Positions 8,714 to 16,737 of a stretch of 64,000 nt of DNA are shown one piece after another. Made by a program: the position numbers and the translations under genes. Under the pieces are notes generated by a model, which was not told the DNA's origin, did no database searches, and was given only the letters and a program-made list of their open reading frames with translations. This DNA comes from Peribacillus simplex (GTDB lineage: Bacteria > Bacillota > Bacilli > Bacillales > DSM-1321): contig NZ_FTMX01000007.1 of the NCBI RefSeq assembly GCF_900156045.1, forward strand, positions 124,001-188,000. Direction: 5' to 3'. Position 1 is the first letter of the stretch, and the number at the start of each line of letters is the position of its first letter.

Positions 8714-8822
8714 ACTGCCGCACCTCGCTTCAGTCGAAAACAAGTGTGAATGGCAGCTTTGGACCAGCTTGTTTTATGTTAAGATATAGATGAAAATCCG
8801 CATAGATAAAGAAGGTAATTTT

Positions 8823-9926
8823 GTGAGTGCAAATTTAATCGAGAGTAAGAGTTTCAGAGTCATCTTTACAGCTTTTCTAGCTTTCCTAGGTGGTTATGCA
8901 TTTGATAGCCTTGGAATATACCTGCCATGGATGCTTGGACCATTATTCGTCGTGATGATCGCGAAAGTGAAGTTAAGGAAGTACTTGTTTTGGTCTAAAA
9001 CCTTTAGGAGTACTGGATTGGTCATATTAGGCTTACAACTGGGCAGTTCATTCACGAAACAATCGTTAAATGAGATGATTGAATATTTGCCGGTTATGCT
9101 TTTTACGACCATCGCAATCATTTTATTTACAGTTTTGACTGGCTGGTTTGTCGGGAAACGAATGAACTTATCCTTGGGCACATCCATGCTTGGCAGTTTT
9201 CCGGGAGGGCTTTCCCAGATGGTGGTCTTAAGTGAGGAAATGAAGGATAGTGATGAAACGGTTGTTGGTTTCATGCAAACACTGCGGGTCATCCTGGTGA
9301 TATCCATTGTTCCTTGGATCGTGACCCATGTAATGTCAGTTGGATCAGGATCAGGTACGGTAATGACCATATCGGAGCGGCCGTTTTTCTTATTTGATTA
9401 TGATGGGAAATTAGCCATCATGATGTTGTTAACCTTGCTAATATTCATCTTCTTCACAAAGAAAGTGAATTTTCCGCTGCCCTTTTTGCTAGGACCTCTC
9501 ATGGCTGCAACACTATTCAATTTAGCAGGCCCAGGTGCCCCGCAGATTCCTGATTTTTGGTTGAACTTGTCACAATTGTTGATCGGCGCACATTTAGGCT
9601 ATACACTGAAGGTTGATAATCCCCGACTTTTCAGAAAGATGTTTGGGGCTGTATTCGTCGGTAATGTCCTATTGATTGGACTTTGCTATTATCTTTCCGT
9701 TCAGTTTGCCCCTATCCTATCTTTGCAGCCGAACGAATTATTTTTGAGCATGGCGCCAGGCGGCGTCGCCGAAATGGCCGTAACAGCCATGTCTGTGCAT
9801 GTGGATTTATCCGTTGTCACAAGTTTTCATTTATTCAGGATCCTATTCATTTTATTTTTTCTGTCACCCATCATAAAATGGCTTGTTGGGAGAAACCACG
9901 GGAAACAAGAGCAGGGACAAAGCTGA
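8823..9926 (+). CDS. AbrB-family (AmoA-like) integral membrane protein
   Basis: Polytopic membrane protein of the 'AbrB duplication' family, unrelated to the DNA-binding AbrB; its substrate is unknown. The 367 residues contain two similar halves, marked by FPGGLSQMV near residue 130 and APGGVAEMAVTAM near residue 315, each between hydrophobic segments. The GTG at 8823 is preferred: it follows AGAAGGT with six bases spacing, whereas the upstream in-frame ATG (8790) has no ribosome binding site. The stop codon lies inside the loop region of its own terminator. Confidence 0.82.
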   Translation: MSANLIESKSFRVIFTAFLAFLGGYAFDSLGIYLPWMLGPLFVVMIAKVKLRKYLFWSKTFRSTGLVILGLQLGSSFTKQSLNEMIEYLPVMLFTTIAIILFTVLTGWFVGKRMNLSLGTSMLGSFPGGLSQMVVLSEEMKDSDETVVGFMQTLRVILVISIVPWIVTHVMSVGSGSGTVMTISERPFFLFDYDGKLAIMMLLTLLIFIFFTKKVNFPLPFLLGPLMAATLFNLAGPGAPQIPDFWLNLSQLLIGAHLGYTLKVDNPRLFRKMFGAVFVGNVLLIGLCYYLSVQFAPILSLQPNELFLSMAPGGVAEMAVTAMSVHVDLSVVTSFHLFRILFILFFLSPIIKWLVGRNHGKQEQGQS

Positions 9927-9950
9927 CAGGCTTTGTCCTTTTTTCTTTTC
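9915..9950 (+). terminator. Terminator overlapping the stop codon
   Basis: GGACAAAGC (9915-9923) pairs with GCTTTGTCC (9930-9938), followed by six T. Confidence 0.9.
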
Positions 9951-9997
9951 GGAAAAAACTGAAGAGTGAAAAGAACAAATGCCAGGCGTTATGTGGA

Positions 9998-10075
9998 ATT
10001 CACGAGTGAACCGCTAAAACTCACGAGTAAATGCGGAAAACTTACGAGTAAATCACCGAAACTCACTAGTAAAAG
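9998..10075. repeat. Four tandem 21-bp units with CACGAG core
   Basis: The core (C/T)ACGAG or CACTAG begins at 10001, 10022, 10043 and 10064, an exact 21-bp spacing. Each unit reads roughly TCACGAGTAAA followed by a variable stretch and AAAAC. The spacing equals seven codons, so on the plus strand it would encode LTSKxxK heptads, but no convincing start accompanies it. The stretch 9951-10293 otherwise holds nothing I recognise. Confidence 0.8.
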
Positions 10076-10293
10076 GACATACTCCAGACGTAATGAGAAA
10101 AGTACGAACGGAACATGCTTGAAATTCCATTCTATATTGTACCCGAACCATTGATATGTGCTGATGAATAAATACATGTAGGTGACAAAGTTGGTGGAAT
10201 TTGTGATGATTTAATGCAAATTGAAATCGAATAGTAAAATAATCCTCACTTTTTTTGAACTTCATCCGATATAAGGAGGAGACGAGACTTTAA

Positions 10294-10305
10294 ATGAATG
10301 GGTGA
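10294..10305 (+). other. Three-codon minicistron before motA
   Basis: ATG-AAT-GGG-TGA sits 14 bases after the strong AAGGAGG (10273-10279), while the motA start is a further 17 bases on. The GGGTGAG at its end can serve as the motA ribosome binding site, so translation may be coupled. Confidence 0.35.
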
Positions 10306-10310
10306 GTATT

Positions 10311-11102
10311 ATGGATATAACATCAGTTTTGGGAGTAGTACTCGGTATTGTGGCCATCTTGGTCGGAATGGTGTTGAAAGGCGTTAGTGTAACCGCGTTG
10401 ATTAACCCGGCGGCTATTTTGATCATTATTGTAGGGACGATCGCAGCTGTCGTAACGGCTTTCCCTTTGTCTGAGTTAAAAAGACTACCAAAAGTATTCA
10501 AGATTTTATTCTTTGAACAAAAATTGACAAAGCCTGAAGATTTAATAAAAACCTTTTCGGAATGGGCGATCATTGCAAGGAAAGAAGGCTTATTGGCATT
10601 GGAAAGCATTTCGGATCAAGTGGATAATACCTTTTTGAAAAATGGCTTGAATCTTGCAGTTGAAGGTCAGAGTGCCGATTATATTCGTGATATTTTAGCA
10701 GAGGAAATAGACGCGATGGAAGAACGCCATTTAAGCGCGGCAGCGATTTTTAGTCAAGCCGGTACATACGCACCGACGCTTGGCGTATTGGGTGCGGTAA
10801 TCGGGCTGATTGCTGCATTGGGGAATATGGCTGACACGGAGGCATTGGGACATGCCATATCTGCCGCGTTCGTCGCAACCTTGATGGGGATTTACACGGG
10901 GTATGTGTTATGGCATCCATTTGCCAATAAGCTCAAACGGAAATCGCAGCAGGAAGTCCGTATCAAAGAAATGATGATCGAAGGCATTTTATCGATCATC
11001 GAAGGGGAAGCGCCAAGAACGATTGAACAGAAATTAACATCCTATTTGCCTGCTGGAGATCGTAAGAAGTGGTTAGAAGGCGATGTGAGAGAAGATGGCT
11101 AG
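10311..11102 (+). CDS. motA: Flagellar motor stator protein MotA
   Basis: Proton-channel subunit of the flagellar stator. The 263 residues match MotA of B. subtilis: GMVLKGVSVTALINPAA in the first membrane segment, FSEWAIIARKEGLLALES in the cytoplasmic loop that contacts FliG, TYAPTLGVLGAVIGLIAAL and AFVATLMGIYTGYVLWHP in the last two segments. ATG 10311 gives the family N-terminus (MDITSVLG) and follows GGGTGAG; a GTG at 10302 is less likely. It overlaps motB by 8 bases. Confidence 0.92.
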   Translation: MDITSVLGVVLGIVAILVGMVLKGVSVTALINPAAILIIIVGTIAAVVTAFPLSELKRLPKVFKILFFEQKLTKPEDLIKTFSEWAIIARKEGLLALESISDQVDNTFLKNGLNLAVEGQSADYIRDILAEEIDAMEERHLSAAAIFSQAGTYAPTLGVLGAVIGLIAALGNMADTEALGHAISAAFVATLMGIYTGYVLWHPFANKLKRKSQQEVRIKEMMIEGILSIIEGEAPRTIEQKLTSYLPAGDRKKWLEGDVREDG

Positions 11103-11853
11103 GCGCAGCAAAAAGAAACAAAGGCATGAGGAGCATATCGATGAATCATGGCTGGTTCCCTACGCCGATATCTTAACATTGCTTCTCGCGCTTTTTATCG
11201 TCTTGTTCGCTTCAAGTTCGGTTGATGCAATAAGGTTTCAGCAGCTGTCCAATGTATTTAACCAGGTTTTTACAAGCGGAACGGGCTTTATGGATTTCCC
11301 AAGTGATTCTCCCAGCAATCAGCCGACGTCACCGGAACAAAGAACAGGTGCAGAAGATCTTAAGAAGCTTGGGAAAAACGAACAAGAAGACCTTATGGAA
11401 GTTCAGGAGCGTGTAAATGCCTACATCCAAAAGAATGATTTAACGGATAAATTGGGAACGAACCTTACTGATGAAGGGATGTTGATTTCAATTAGGGAAA
11501 ACGTGCTGTTCGAATCGGGGGTGGCCGAGGTGAGACGTGAAAACCGAAAAATCGCTAAGGAAATCTCGGATTTATTGGTCATGGACTTACCCAGAAACAT
11601 TATCGTAAGCGGACATACCGATAATATTCCGATTAAAAATTACCAATATGAATCCAACTGGGATCTGAGCGTAATGCGATCCGTGAATTTTATGAAACTT
11701 CTCCTGGAAAATAAAGAGTTGGATCCCGAAATGTTCAGTGCTAAAGGACATGGGGAATTCAAGCCGGTTGCTTCTAACGAAACGAAAAAAGGAAGGGCAA
11801 AAAACCGGAGAGTCGAAATCCTGATTGTTCCACGGACAGCGATAAATAAGTGA
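11095..11853 (+). CDS. motB: Flagellar motor stator protein MotB
   Basis: Stator subunit that anchors MotA to peptidoglycan and carries the proton-binding aspartate, D25 in WLVPYADIL. The 252 residues have one membrane segment (about 19-42), a linker, and a C-terminal OmpA-like domain with IIVSGHTDN and KNRRVEIL for peptidoglycan binding. Overlaps the end of motA, so the two are made together. The close match to the H+-type MotB of B. subtilis (rather than MotS) suggests a proton-driven motor; this is inference. Confidence 0.93.
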   Translation: MARRSKKKQRHEEHIDESWLVPYADILTLLLALFIVLFASSSVDAIRFQQLSNVFNQVFTSGTGFMDFPSDSPSNQPTSPEQRTGAEDLKKLGKNEQEDLMEVQERVNAYIQKNDLTDKLGTNLTDEGMLISIRENVLFESGVAEVRRENRKIAKEISDLLVMDLPRNIIVSGHTDNIPIKNYQYESNWDLSVMRSVNFMKLLLENKELDPEMFSAKGHGEFKPVASNETKKGRAKNRRVEILIVPRTAINK

Positions 11854-11886
11854 AAACCTGTCAGGAATGGACGGGTTTTTCTTTTT
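11854..11886 (+). terminator. Terminator after motB
   Basis: AAACCTGTC (11854-11862) pairs with GGACGGGTTT after a six-base loop, followed by TTTTTCTTTTT. It lies just before the ribosome binding site of the ComFB-domain gene, so read-through may feed that gene. Confidence 0.7.
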
Positions 11887-11898
11887 GAAGGAGAAAAT

Positions 11899-12174
11899 AT
11901 GGAAAGAGAATATACGAATGTGATGGAAGAAATCGTTGTGACATGGGTGCAGGTATTAATGTCAGGTTTGGAATACCAAACATTTTGTTCGTGCAGGAAA
12001 TGTAAGAATGACATCATCACATTATCATTGAATAACCTGCCTAATTACTATGTAACCACGGAAGAAGGGCGGAAAAGGATATTTGGAAATTTGAATTCAG
12101 AAGTAAACAGAAAATGGATCAATAAAAGAATCATCAATGCGATACACGTTGTTGGACAGTATCCTAAACATTGA
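11899..12174 (+). CDS. ComFB-domain protein
   Basis: A 91-residue protein matching the ComFB (late competence) family: NVMEEIV at residues 7-13, a cysteine pair pattern FCSCRKCKNDI, then LSLNNLPNYYVTT. Proteins of this family have recently been reported to bind cyclic dinucleotides; I recall c-di-GMP, but this is from memory. The gene follows motB by 45 bases with an internal terminator between, on the same strand, with RBS GAAGGAG. It is not beside comFA/comFC, so a link to motility control is more likely than to DNA uptake. Inference from context. Confidence 0.72.
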   Translation: MEREYTNVMEEIVVTWVQVLMSGLEYQTFCSCRKCKNDIITLSLNNLPNYYVTTEEGRKRIFGNLNSEVNRKWINKRIINAIHVVGQYPKH

Positions 12175-12261
12175 TCAAAAGGTGGACAGCGAACGCCGAA
12201 GGGGTGTCGGAAATATAGCGGTATATTACTTATAAACAAAAGGGACAACCATTAATTATGT

Positions 12262-12286
12262 GTTTATTTATGGTGGCAGAGGGAAC
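12262..12286 (+). promoter_or_regulatory. Candidate SigB promoter of yfkM
   Basis: GTTTAT (12262-12267), a 13-base spacer, then GGGAAC (12281-12286) resembles the general-stress consensus GTTTAA-N12-15-GGGTAT. It sits about 55 bases before the start of a general stress protein gene. Confidence 0.5.
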
Positions 12287-12341
12287 ATAAATAAAGTACA
12301 AAGTTGGTTCATTCGATCAAATATTGAGGAGATGAATTATT

Positions 12342-12857
12342 ATGGGTAAAAATATCGCATGTGTTGTAACGAATATGTTTGAGGACTCGGAGTATAGTGA
12401 ACCGGCAAAAGCATTCGAAGAAGCCGGCCATACGGTAACGACGATTGAAATGATAAAAGGAAAAACTGTTAAAGGGAAACAAGGGGAGGTAGAAGTCGAG
12501 ATTGATGAAAGTATCGACTCGGTAAAACCAGAAAATTTCGATGCATTATTCATCCCCGGCGGGTTTTCCCCTGATCAACTGCGTGCTGACGAACGCTTCG
12601 TATCTTTCGCAAAATCGTTCATGGATGATAAAAAACCAGTATTTGCGATCTGTCATGGACCGCAGTTGCTGATTACGGCCAAAACACTTGAAGGACGCCA
12701 CGCAACAGGATATACATCGATTAAAGTCGATATGGAGTATGCAGGAGCCACATATTTGGACAAAGAGGTTGTGGTTTGCGGCAACCAGCTAGTAACCAGC
12801 AGGACACCTGAGGACCTTCCGGCATTTAACCGGGAATCGCTCAATCTATTGAAATAA
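12342..12857 (+). CDS. yfkM: DJ-1/PfpI-family general stress protein YfkM
   Basis: A 171-residue DJ-1/PfpI superfamily protein nearly collinear with B. subtilis YfkM (general stress protein 18). The nucleophilic elbow cysteine is C104 in AICHGPQ, with E18 and the HGP histidine completing the usual site; FIPGGFSPDQLR and TSRTPEDLPAFN are also conserved. Members act as deglycases, chaperones or proteases; the actual reaction is not settled. RBS is GAGGAG. Monocistronic, ended by a perfect 30-bp palindromic terminator. Confidence 0.9.
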   Translation: MGKNIACVVTNMFEDSEYSEPAKAFEEAGHTVTTIEMIKGKTVKGKQGEVEVEIDESIDSVKPENFDALFIPGGFSPDQLRADERFVSFAKSFMDDKKPVFAICHGPQLLITAKTLEGRHATGYTSIKVDMEYAGATYLDKEVVVCGNQLVTSRTPEDLPAFNRESLNLLK

Positions 12858-12858
12858 T

Positions 12859-12888
12859 GAAAAATCCCGGCAGCTGCCGGGATTTTTC
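12859..12888. terminator. Palindromic terminator after yfkM
   Basis: A perfect 30-bp inverted repeat centred on CAGCTG, with GGGATTTTTC as its 3' arm. Confidence 0.9.
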
Positions 12889-12964
12889 ATTTTAAAGGAT
12901 TCATATACTTCAATCTTTGCAGTAAAATAAAAGGAGAGATGAATTTAAAAAGGAAGTGTCAAGA

Positions 12965-13711
12965 TTGATCGTATTAAAATCTGCACGTGAAATTCAAGCA
13001 ATGCATAAATCGGGTAAAATTTTGGCAGCTTGTCATAGGGAGATTGCAAAGTTGATTGTTCCTGGGGTGACAACATGGGAAATCGAAGAATTTGTTGAAG
13101 GATTCTTAAAAAAACATGGTGCGAAGCCGGAACAAAAGGGTTACAAAGGGTATGAGTATGCGACATGTGCCAGCATAAATGAAGAAATTTGTCATGGTTT
13201 CCCTCGTAAGACCCCTTTGAAAAACGGGGATATTGTAACGATTGATATGGTCGTCAATTATAATGGGGCCCTTGCTGACTCTGCCTGGACGTATACGGTC
13301 GGTAAGGTTTCAAAGGAAACCGAACATTTAGTGAATGTGACGAAGGAATCTTTGTATAAGGCGATTGAAGTATGTGTGGAAGGCAATCGGATTGGAGATA
13401 TAGGTCATGCCATACAAACATATGTCGAAGCGGAAGGCTTCTCTGTCGTTCGTGATTTCATCGGACACGGGATAGGAAATGTCATTCATGAAGAGCCGCA
13501 GGTTCCGCATTATGGACTGCCGAATAAAGGTCCGCGACTTAAGGAAGGCATGGTATTCACCATCGAGCCAATGGTAAACGTAGGTACATATAAAGCAAGC
13601 CGGGATCCGAATGGATGGACTGCATCCACTGCAGATGGGAAATACTCGGCCCAATATGAGCATACGATTGCCATTACGAAAAACGGTCCGCTTATTTTGA
13701 CCGAACAATGA
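12965..13711 (+). CDS. map: Methionine aminopeptidase, type I (second copy)
   Basis: Removes the initiator methionine from nascent proteins. The 248-residue protein carries all five metal ligands: D in TIDMVV, D in ADSAWTY, H in IGHGIGNVIHEE, E in FTIEPMV and E in YEHTIAIT. The TTG at 12965 is preferred: it gives the family start (MIVLKSAREIQAM) 8 bases behind AGGAAG, while the GTG at 12956 overlaps that site. It is outside the ribosomal-protein cluster where the housekeeping map lies, so it corresponds to an accessory copy such as B. subtilis MapB. Confidence 0.9.
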   Translation: MIVLKSAREIQAMHKSGKILAACHREIAKLIVPGVTTWEIEEFVEGFLKKHGAKPEQKGYKGYEYATCASINEEICHGFPRKTPLKNGDIVTIDMVVNYNGALADSAWTYTVGKVSKETEHLVNVTKESLYKAIEVCVEGNRIGDIGHAIQTYVEAEGFSVVRDFIGHGIGNVIHEEPQVPHYGLPNKGPRLKEGMVFTIEPMVNVGTYKASRDPNGWTASTADGKYSAQYEHTIAITKNGPLILTEQ

Positions 13712-13754
13712 AAATGAAAAAACAGCATCGAGCATGATGCTGTTTTTTCATTTT
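13711..13754. terminator. Bidirectional terminator
   Basis: A perfect 19-bp stem (13711-13729 with 13736-13754) containing ACAGCATC/GATGCTGT, with A-rich and T-rich outer arms, between convergent map and the DUF2164 gene. Confidence 0.93.
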
Positions 13755-13995
13755 AATCAATTGGGCGTTCCAATGAATACAAATCTTCTTCAATATTTCC
13801 TAATCTGTCCTCAATGACTTTTTTAGCATCTTTGATACCTTCATTATAAATAAAGGGAGCAATATTTTCGAAAATGAACTGCAAATGATTTTCAGCAGCG
13901 ATTTCACCGATTTCCTTGCCATGTTCCTGATACACATATTCTTGGATACTTTCGATCATCTTGCGGCGTTTTTCTATGGGAAATTGTATGAACAT
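13753..13995 (-). CDS. DUF2164-family protein
   Basis: An 80-residue protein of the small DUF2164 family, function unknown. The recognisable core is GEIAAENHLQFIFENIAPFI followed by YNEGIKDAKKVIEDR and an acidic tail EEDLYSLE. The ATG at 13995 follows GAAGGAGGG by four bases; longer in-frame extensions run into mobB and lack a ribosome binding site. It lies 11 bases after the mobB stop and is probably its operon partner, though no link to molybdenum cofactor work is known. Confidence 0.82.
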   Translation of the reverse strand: MFIQFPIEKRRKMIESIQEYVYQEHGKEIGEIAAENHLQFIFENIAPFIYNEGIKDAKKVIEDRLGNIEEDLYSLERPID

Positions 13996-14006
13996 TGTGC
14001 CCTCCT

Positions 14007-14522
14007 TCATATTTGTTCTAAAAACCATGTAATGAATTGATCCGAATCCAAAGGAAAGACGGGTACTGAAGCATGATTCCTTGTTCGTTCCAGACATTCG
14101 GGCCAAGCCACAGCTGCTTTGACGTTAGTAAGCTTTTCCAATAACGGGAGGTCACTTTCTTCCTTGATTAAAATGACCTTAGGAAAGTCCTCTTGCTTAT
14201 AACCTTCAATTAAAATCACATCAGGGAGAAATAGACACAGTAAATGAATCAGCTCAGTGATAGGGGCTTTCCCCTTGAAATTGCCAAGCAGCTCGATTGA
14301 ACCATCTCCTTCAACAAGTGACGCAGCCGCCCCTGCATGAAAGTGTTTATTGGAATCCTTCGTGCCTGTGACATCTGGTTTTCCGCCATGTCCATGATGT
14401 TTTAAAACGGCTGTCTCTAATTTTGCTTCGTGAAGCTGTTTGATTATATTCGTTATGAAGGTCGTTTTTCCTCTATTTTGGTAGCCAACCACCTGGAAAA
14501 TAAAGGGCCTCACCAAGGCCAT
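14007..14522 (-). CDS. mobB: Molybdopterin-guanine dinucleotide biosynthesis adaptor MobB
   Basis: GTP-binding protein that assists MobA in attaching GMP to molybdopterin. The 171 residues start with a Walker A loop, GYQNRGKTT at 13-21, followed by the MobB-typical KHHGHGGKPD and a D-rich IEGYKQEDFPKVILI strand. ATG 14522 is chosen for its spacing behind AAGGA; ATG 14528 is possible. The start lies inside the end of moeA (overlap about 13 bases), so the two are translationally coupled. Confidence 0.9.
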   Translation of the reverse strand: MALVRPFIFQVVGYQNRGKTTFITNIIKQLHEAKLETAVLKHHGHGGKPDVTGTKDSNKHFHAGAAASLVEGDGSIELLGNFKGKAPITELIHLLCLFLPDVILIEGYKQEDFPKVILIKEESDLPLLEKLTNVKAAVAWPECLERTRNHASVPVFPLDSDQFITWFLEQI

Positions 14523-15775
14523 TGGCATCCTTCTTGGTCATCGAGAAGCAGGATGTCGACAAAATCTCCAGTTTGGAAACCACGGGTCCCCCCAGGTAAG
14601 ACGGTCAGTGAATTGGCACCTGCCAAGCTTGTTGTAATATTGGATTTATCCACACCGCTAGGAATTACCTTCAACTGGCCTGATTCGTAAAATAATCGGG
14701 TTCGAAGCAGACGTGAGAATGGATTTGGTTTTAAGAAGTCCTCTGCCAATTGTGCCGTCTCTTTTCGTAAATGCGGATGTTCCGAAAACAGCATGGTGCG
14801 GATGATCGGTCTTGCAAATAGTTCAAAGCCGACATAACTGGCGGATGGATTGCCGGATAAACCGAATAAAAATTTGTTATTATATACGGCTACGGTCGTA
14901 ACGCTGCCGGGGCGCATGGCCACCTTGTTGAATAAGACATCAGCGCCAATTTTTTGATAAATATCCGGGAGAAGATCAAAATCGCCGACAGAAACTCCTC
15001 CTGTCGTAATGAGCAGATCCACTTCCTCCAAGGCAGTTGAAATGGCCTCGTAGCTTAATTCGAATTCGTCCTTAAGCTTTCCATAGAAACGGACTTCTCC
15101 TCCGGCCCTCCGAATTTGGGCGGAGATGGCATGTGAATTGCTGTTGCGAATTTTGCCGGGCTGCAATGGTTCATTAACATCAAGAAGTTCAGACCCCGTA
15201 GCGAATAACCCGACTACAGGCTTAGTGGCAACGGGCACTTCGGCATAACCGAATGTTGCGAGCAAGCCGATAATCCCTGGATTGATCGCTGTTCCTTTTT
15301 TCACAAGAACATCGTCTTTCTTTGCATCCTCACCTTGGAAAGAAACGTTTTCGCCTTCCTTAAGCGAGCGTTTAAATGATATGTACTTCTTTCCGTCCTT
15401 TTCGAATTCCTTCGTAAGCTCGAGCATGATTACGGCATCACACTCAGCTGGCATCTGAGCTCCAGTCATGATTCTTGCCACTTGATTTTTTTGAACAGGA
15501 ATATTCGATACCATACCCGCAGCCAACTCTTCAACCACTTCGAACTCGAGAGGGTTATTTATGGAACCTTTGGCCGTATCCTTGGACCTAAGGGCGAATC
15601 CATCATATGGCGAGCGGCTAAAATGCGGAACATCATTTGTAGCTACAATATCTTGAGCCAGAAAACGGCCATGGCTTTCCTCGAGGGGAATCAGTTCCAT
15701 ATGTCCTGTTAATTTATGCTTCATCACTTTTTCCACTGCTTCTGCAATACTGATGGGCGTTCTTCTTTCTACCAT
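14510..15775 (-). CDS. moeA: Molybdopterin molybdenumtransferase MoeA
   Basis: Inserts molybdate into adenylylated molybdopterin. The 421-residue protein shows the MoeA landmarks: SRSPYDGFALRS near residue 54, RIMTGAQMP, LFATGSEL, the MoCF domain TTGGVSVGDFD, and LSGNPSASYVGFELFARP, then the C-terminal beta-barrel. The first gene of a moeA-mobB unit. No other molybdenum cofactor genes lie in the window, so moaA-E, mobA and the molybdate transporter must be elsewhere. Confidence 0.94.
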   Translation of the reverse strand: MVERRTPISIAEAVEKVMKHKLTGHMELIPLEESHGRFLAQDIVATNDVPHFSRSPYDGFALRSKDTAKGSINNPLEFEVVEELAAGMVSNIPVQKNQVARIMTGAQMPAECDAVIMLELTKEFEKDGKKYISFKRSLKEGENVSFQGEDAKKDDVLVKKGTAINPGIIGLLATFGYAEVPVATKPVVGLFATGSELLDVNEPLQPGKIRNSNSHAISAQIRRAGGEVRFYGKLKDEFELSYEAISTALEEVDLLITTGGVSVGDFDLLPDIYQKIGADVLFNKVAMRPGSVTTVAVYNNKFLFGLSGNPSASYVGFELFARPIIRTMLFSEHPHLRKETAQLAEDFLKPNPFSRLLRTRLFYESGQLKVIPSGVDKSNITTSLAGANSLTVLPGGTRGFQTGDFVDILLLDDQEGCQWPW

Positions 15776-15833
15776 GCTTACAACTCCTGTCGTTTTTCAA
15801 TTTCTATATCAAATGTAGCAGAATTTTTTAAAA

Positions 15834-15867
15834 AATGAAAAAAATCCTCACCGGTATGGGAGGATTT
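15834..15867 (-). terminator. Terminator of yfkK
   Basis: AAATCCTC (15842-15849) pairs with GAGGATTT (15860-15867); the A-rich stretch on the left is the U-tract for the minus strand. Confidence 0.8.
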
Positions 15868-15872
15868 GAATG

Positions 15873-16097
15873 TTACTTATTACGCAGTCTTCCAAGTTCT
15901 TCAGCGATAGCTTCCATTTCACGGACACTGAAATTCGTTTTTTTCATCACCATTGTATAAATATCGTGAAGTTCTTCGTACATCTCGATATCAAAATGGG
16001 TCGATTTGATTGCACCGAAGTTCATAACTTTTAATTTATCCTTGATTGCTTCAATCATAAACTCGACACTTTCGGCTGTGTTTTGCGTTAAATCCAT
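15873..16097 (-). CDS. yfkK: UPF0435 (DUF1128) protein YfkK
   Basis: A 74-residue helical protein of unknown function, conserved across bacilli. The core is ESVEFMIEAIKDKLKVMNFG followed by EMYEELHDIYTMVMKK and EMEAIAEELGRL. ATG 16097 is used because it lies 8 bases behind GAAAGGA; an ATG three codons upstream is too close to that site. In B. subtilis yfkK also lies near yfkM and yfkH, as here. Confidence 0.87.
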   Translation of the reverse strand: MDLTQNTAESVEFMIEAIKDKLKVMNFGAIKSTHFDIEMYEELHDIYTMVMKKTNFSVREMEAIAEELGRLRNK

Positions 16098-16328
16098 TTC
16101 TCTCATCCTTTCATACGTTCCTAAATTATTTTCATCTTTGCATGATTACCTTGAGAAGTCAATGAATATTCGGGTGGAAAACGAAGCTTGATTCCAGATA
16201 TACTTGGTCATCTCCACGTTTTAATGTGAGAGAGTTTGGGAAAAGATAGGAAAAAAAATATTTAAACATTGTATAATGGAGATAGCTAACATTATACATC
16301 AACTAATATATGACGAGGAGGAGAATAT

Positions 16329-16721
16329 ATGAGCAACATTCGTGAAGAATATAAGGGTGCCAAGAAAAGCAAATTTATGCAAGCGGTCTTTATTGGGGCG
16401 TTGGCTGGGGCAGCGATAAGCCTTTTTGATAAGGATACGCGTTATTCTGTATTGGAAAACAGTAAAAGCTGCATGGGTAATATGAAAGAATTCATAAAGA
16501 ATCCCAATGGGGTGCTTAAACAAGTAAGTGAAACATCATCTAAGGTCCGTTCCACTGTTGAAAAAATTTCCGATGATGTATCCTTCATTTCCCAAAAGGT
16601 GGAGGAAATGAAAGACATTCCATCGCAAGTTGCCCAAGTGGTGATGGAGACGAAGGAAGTTTTTGCTGCAGAGGAAGAAGAGTCGTCTTCAAGTCAACAG
16701 GAACGTATTTCCTTAAATTAG
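16329..16721 (+). CDS. YtxH-like small membrane protein
   Basis: A 130-residue protein with one N-terminal hydrophobic segment (about residues 18-33, AVFIGALAGAAISLF) followed by a long helical, charged region and a serine/glutamate-rich tail. This fits the YtxH-like group of general stress-associated membrane proteins. Start behind GAGGAGGAG. It ends 16 bases before the YihY gene and is probably in one operon with it, in the place that yfkI occupies in B. subtilis; orthology is not proven. Confidence 0.7.
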   Translation: MSNIREEYKGAKKSKFMQAVFIGALAGAAISLFDKDTRYSVLENSKSCMGNMKEFIKNPNGVLKQVSETSSKVRSTVEKISDDVSFISQKVEEMKDIPSQVAQVVMETKEVFAAEEEESSSSQQERISLN

Positions 16722-16737
16722 AAAATGGGGTGGAGGT

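Noticed and set aside
8558..8743. A 61-codon leftward frame upstream of mreBH
   Set aside because: A different frame of the same stretch gives a ribosome site, start and membrane segment that make far better sense once one base is restored.
9998..10075. CRISPR array
   Set aside because: Units are only 21 bp with no repeat-spacer division, and no cas genes are near.
9966..10154. A 62-codon frame across the 21-bp repeats encoding LTSKxxK heptads
   Set aside because: No ribosome binding site at a proper distance and no terminator; the heptads follow automatically from a 21-bp repeat.
10265..10272. TCCGATAT before motA as a SigD -10 element
   Set aside because: No TAAA lies at the required 14-16 base distance upstream, and the transcription start would fall inside the ribosome binding site.
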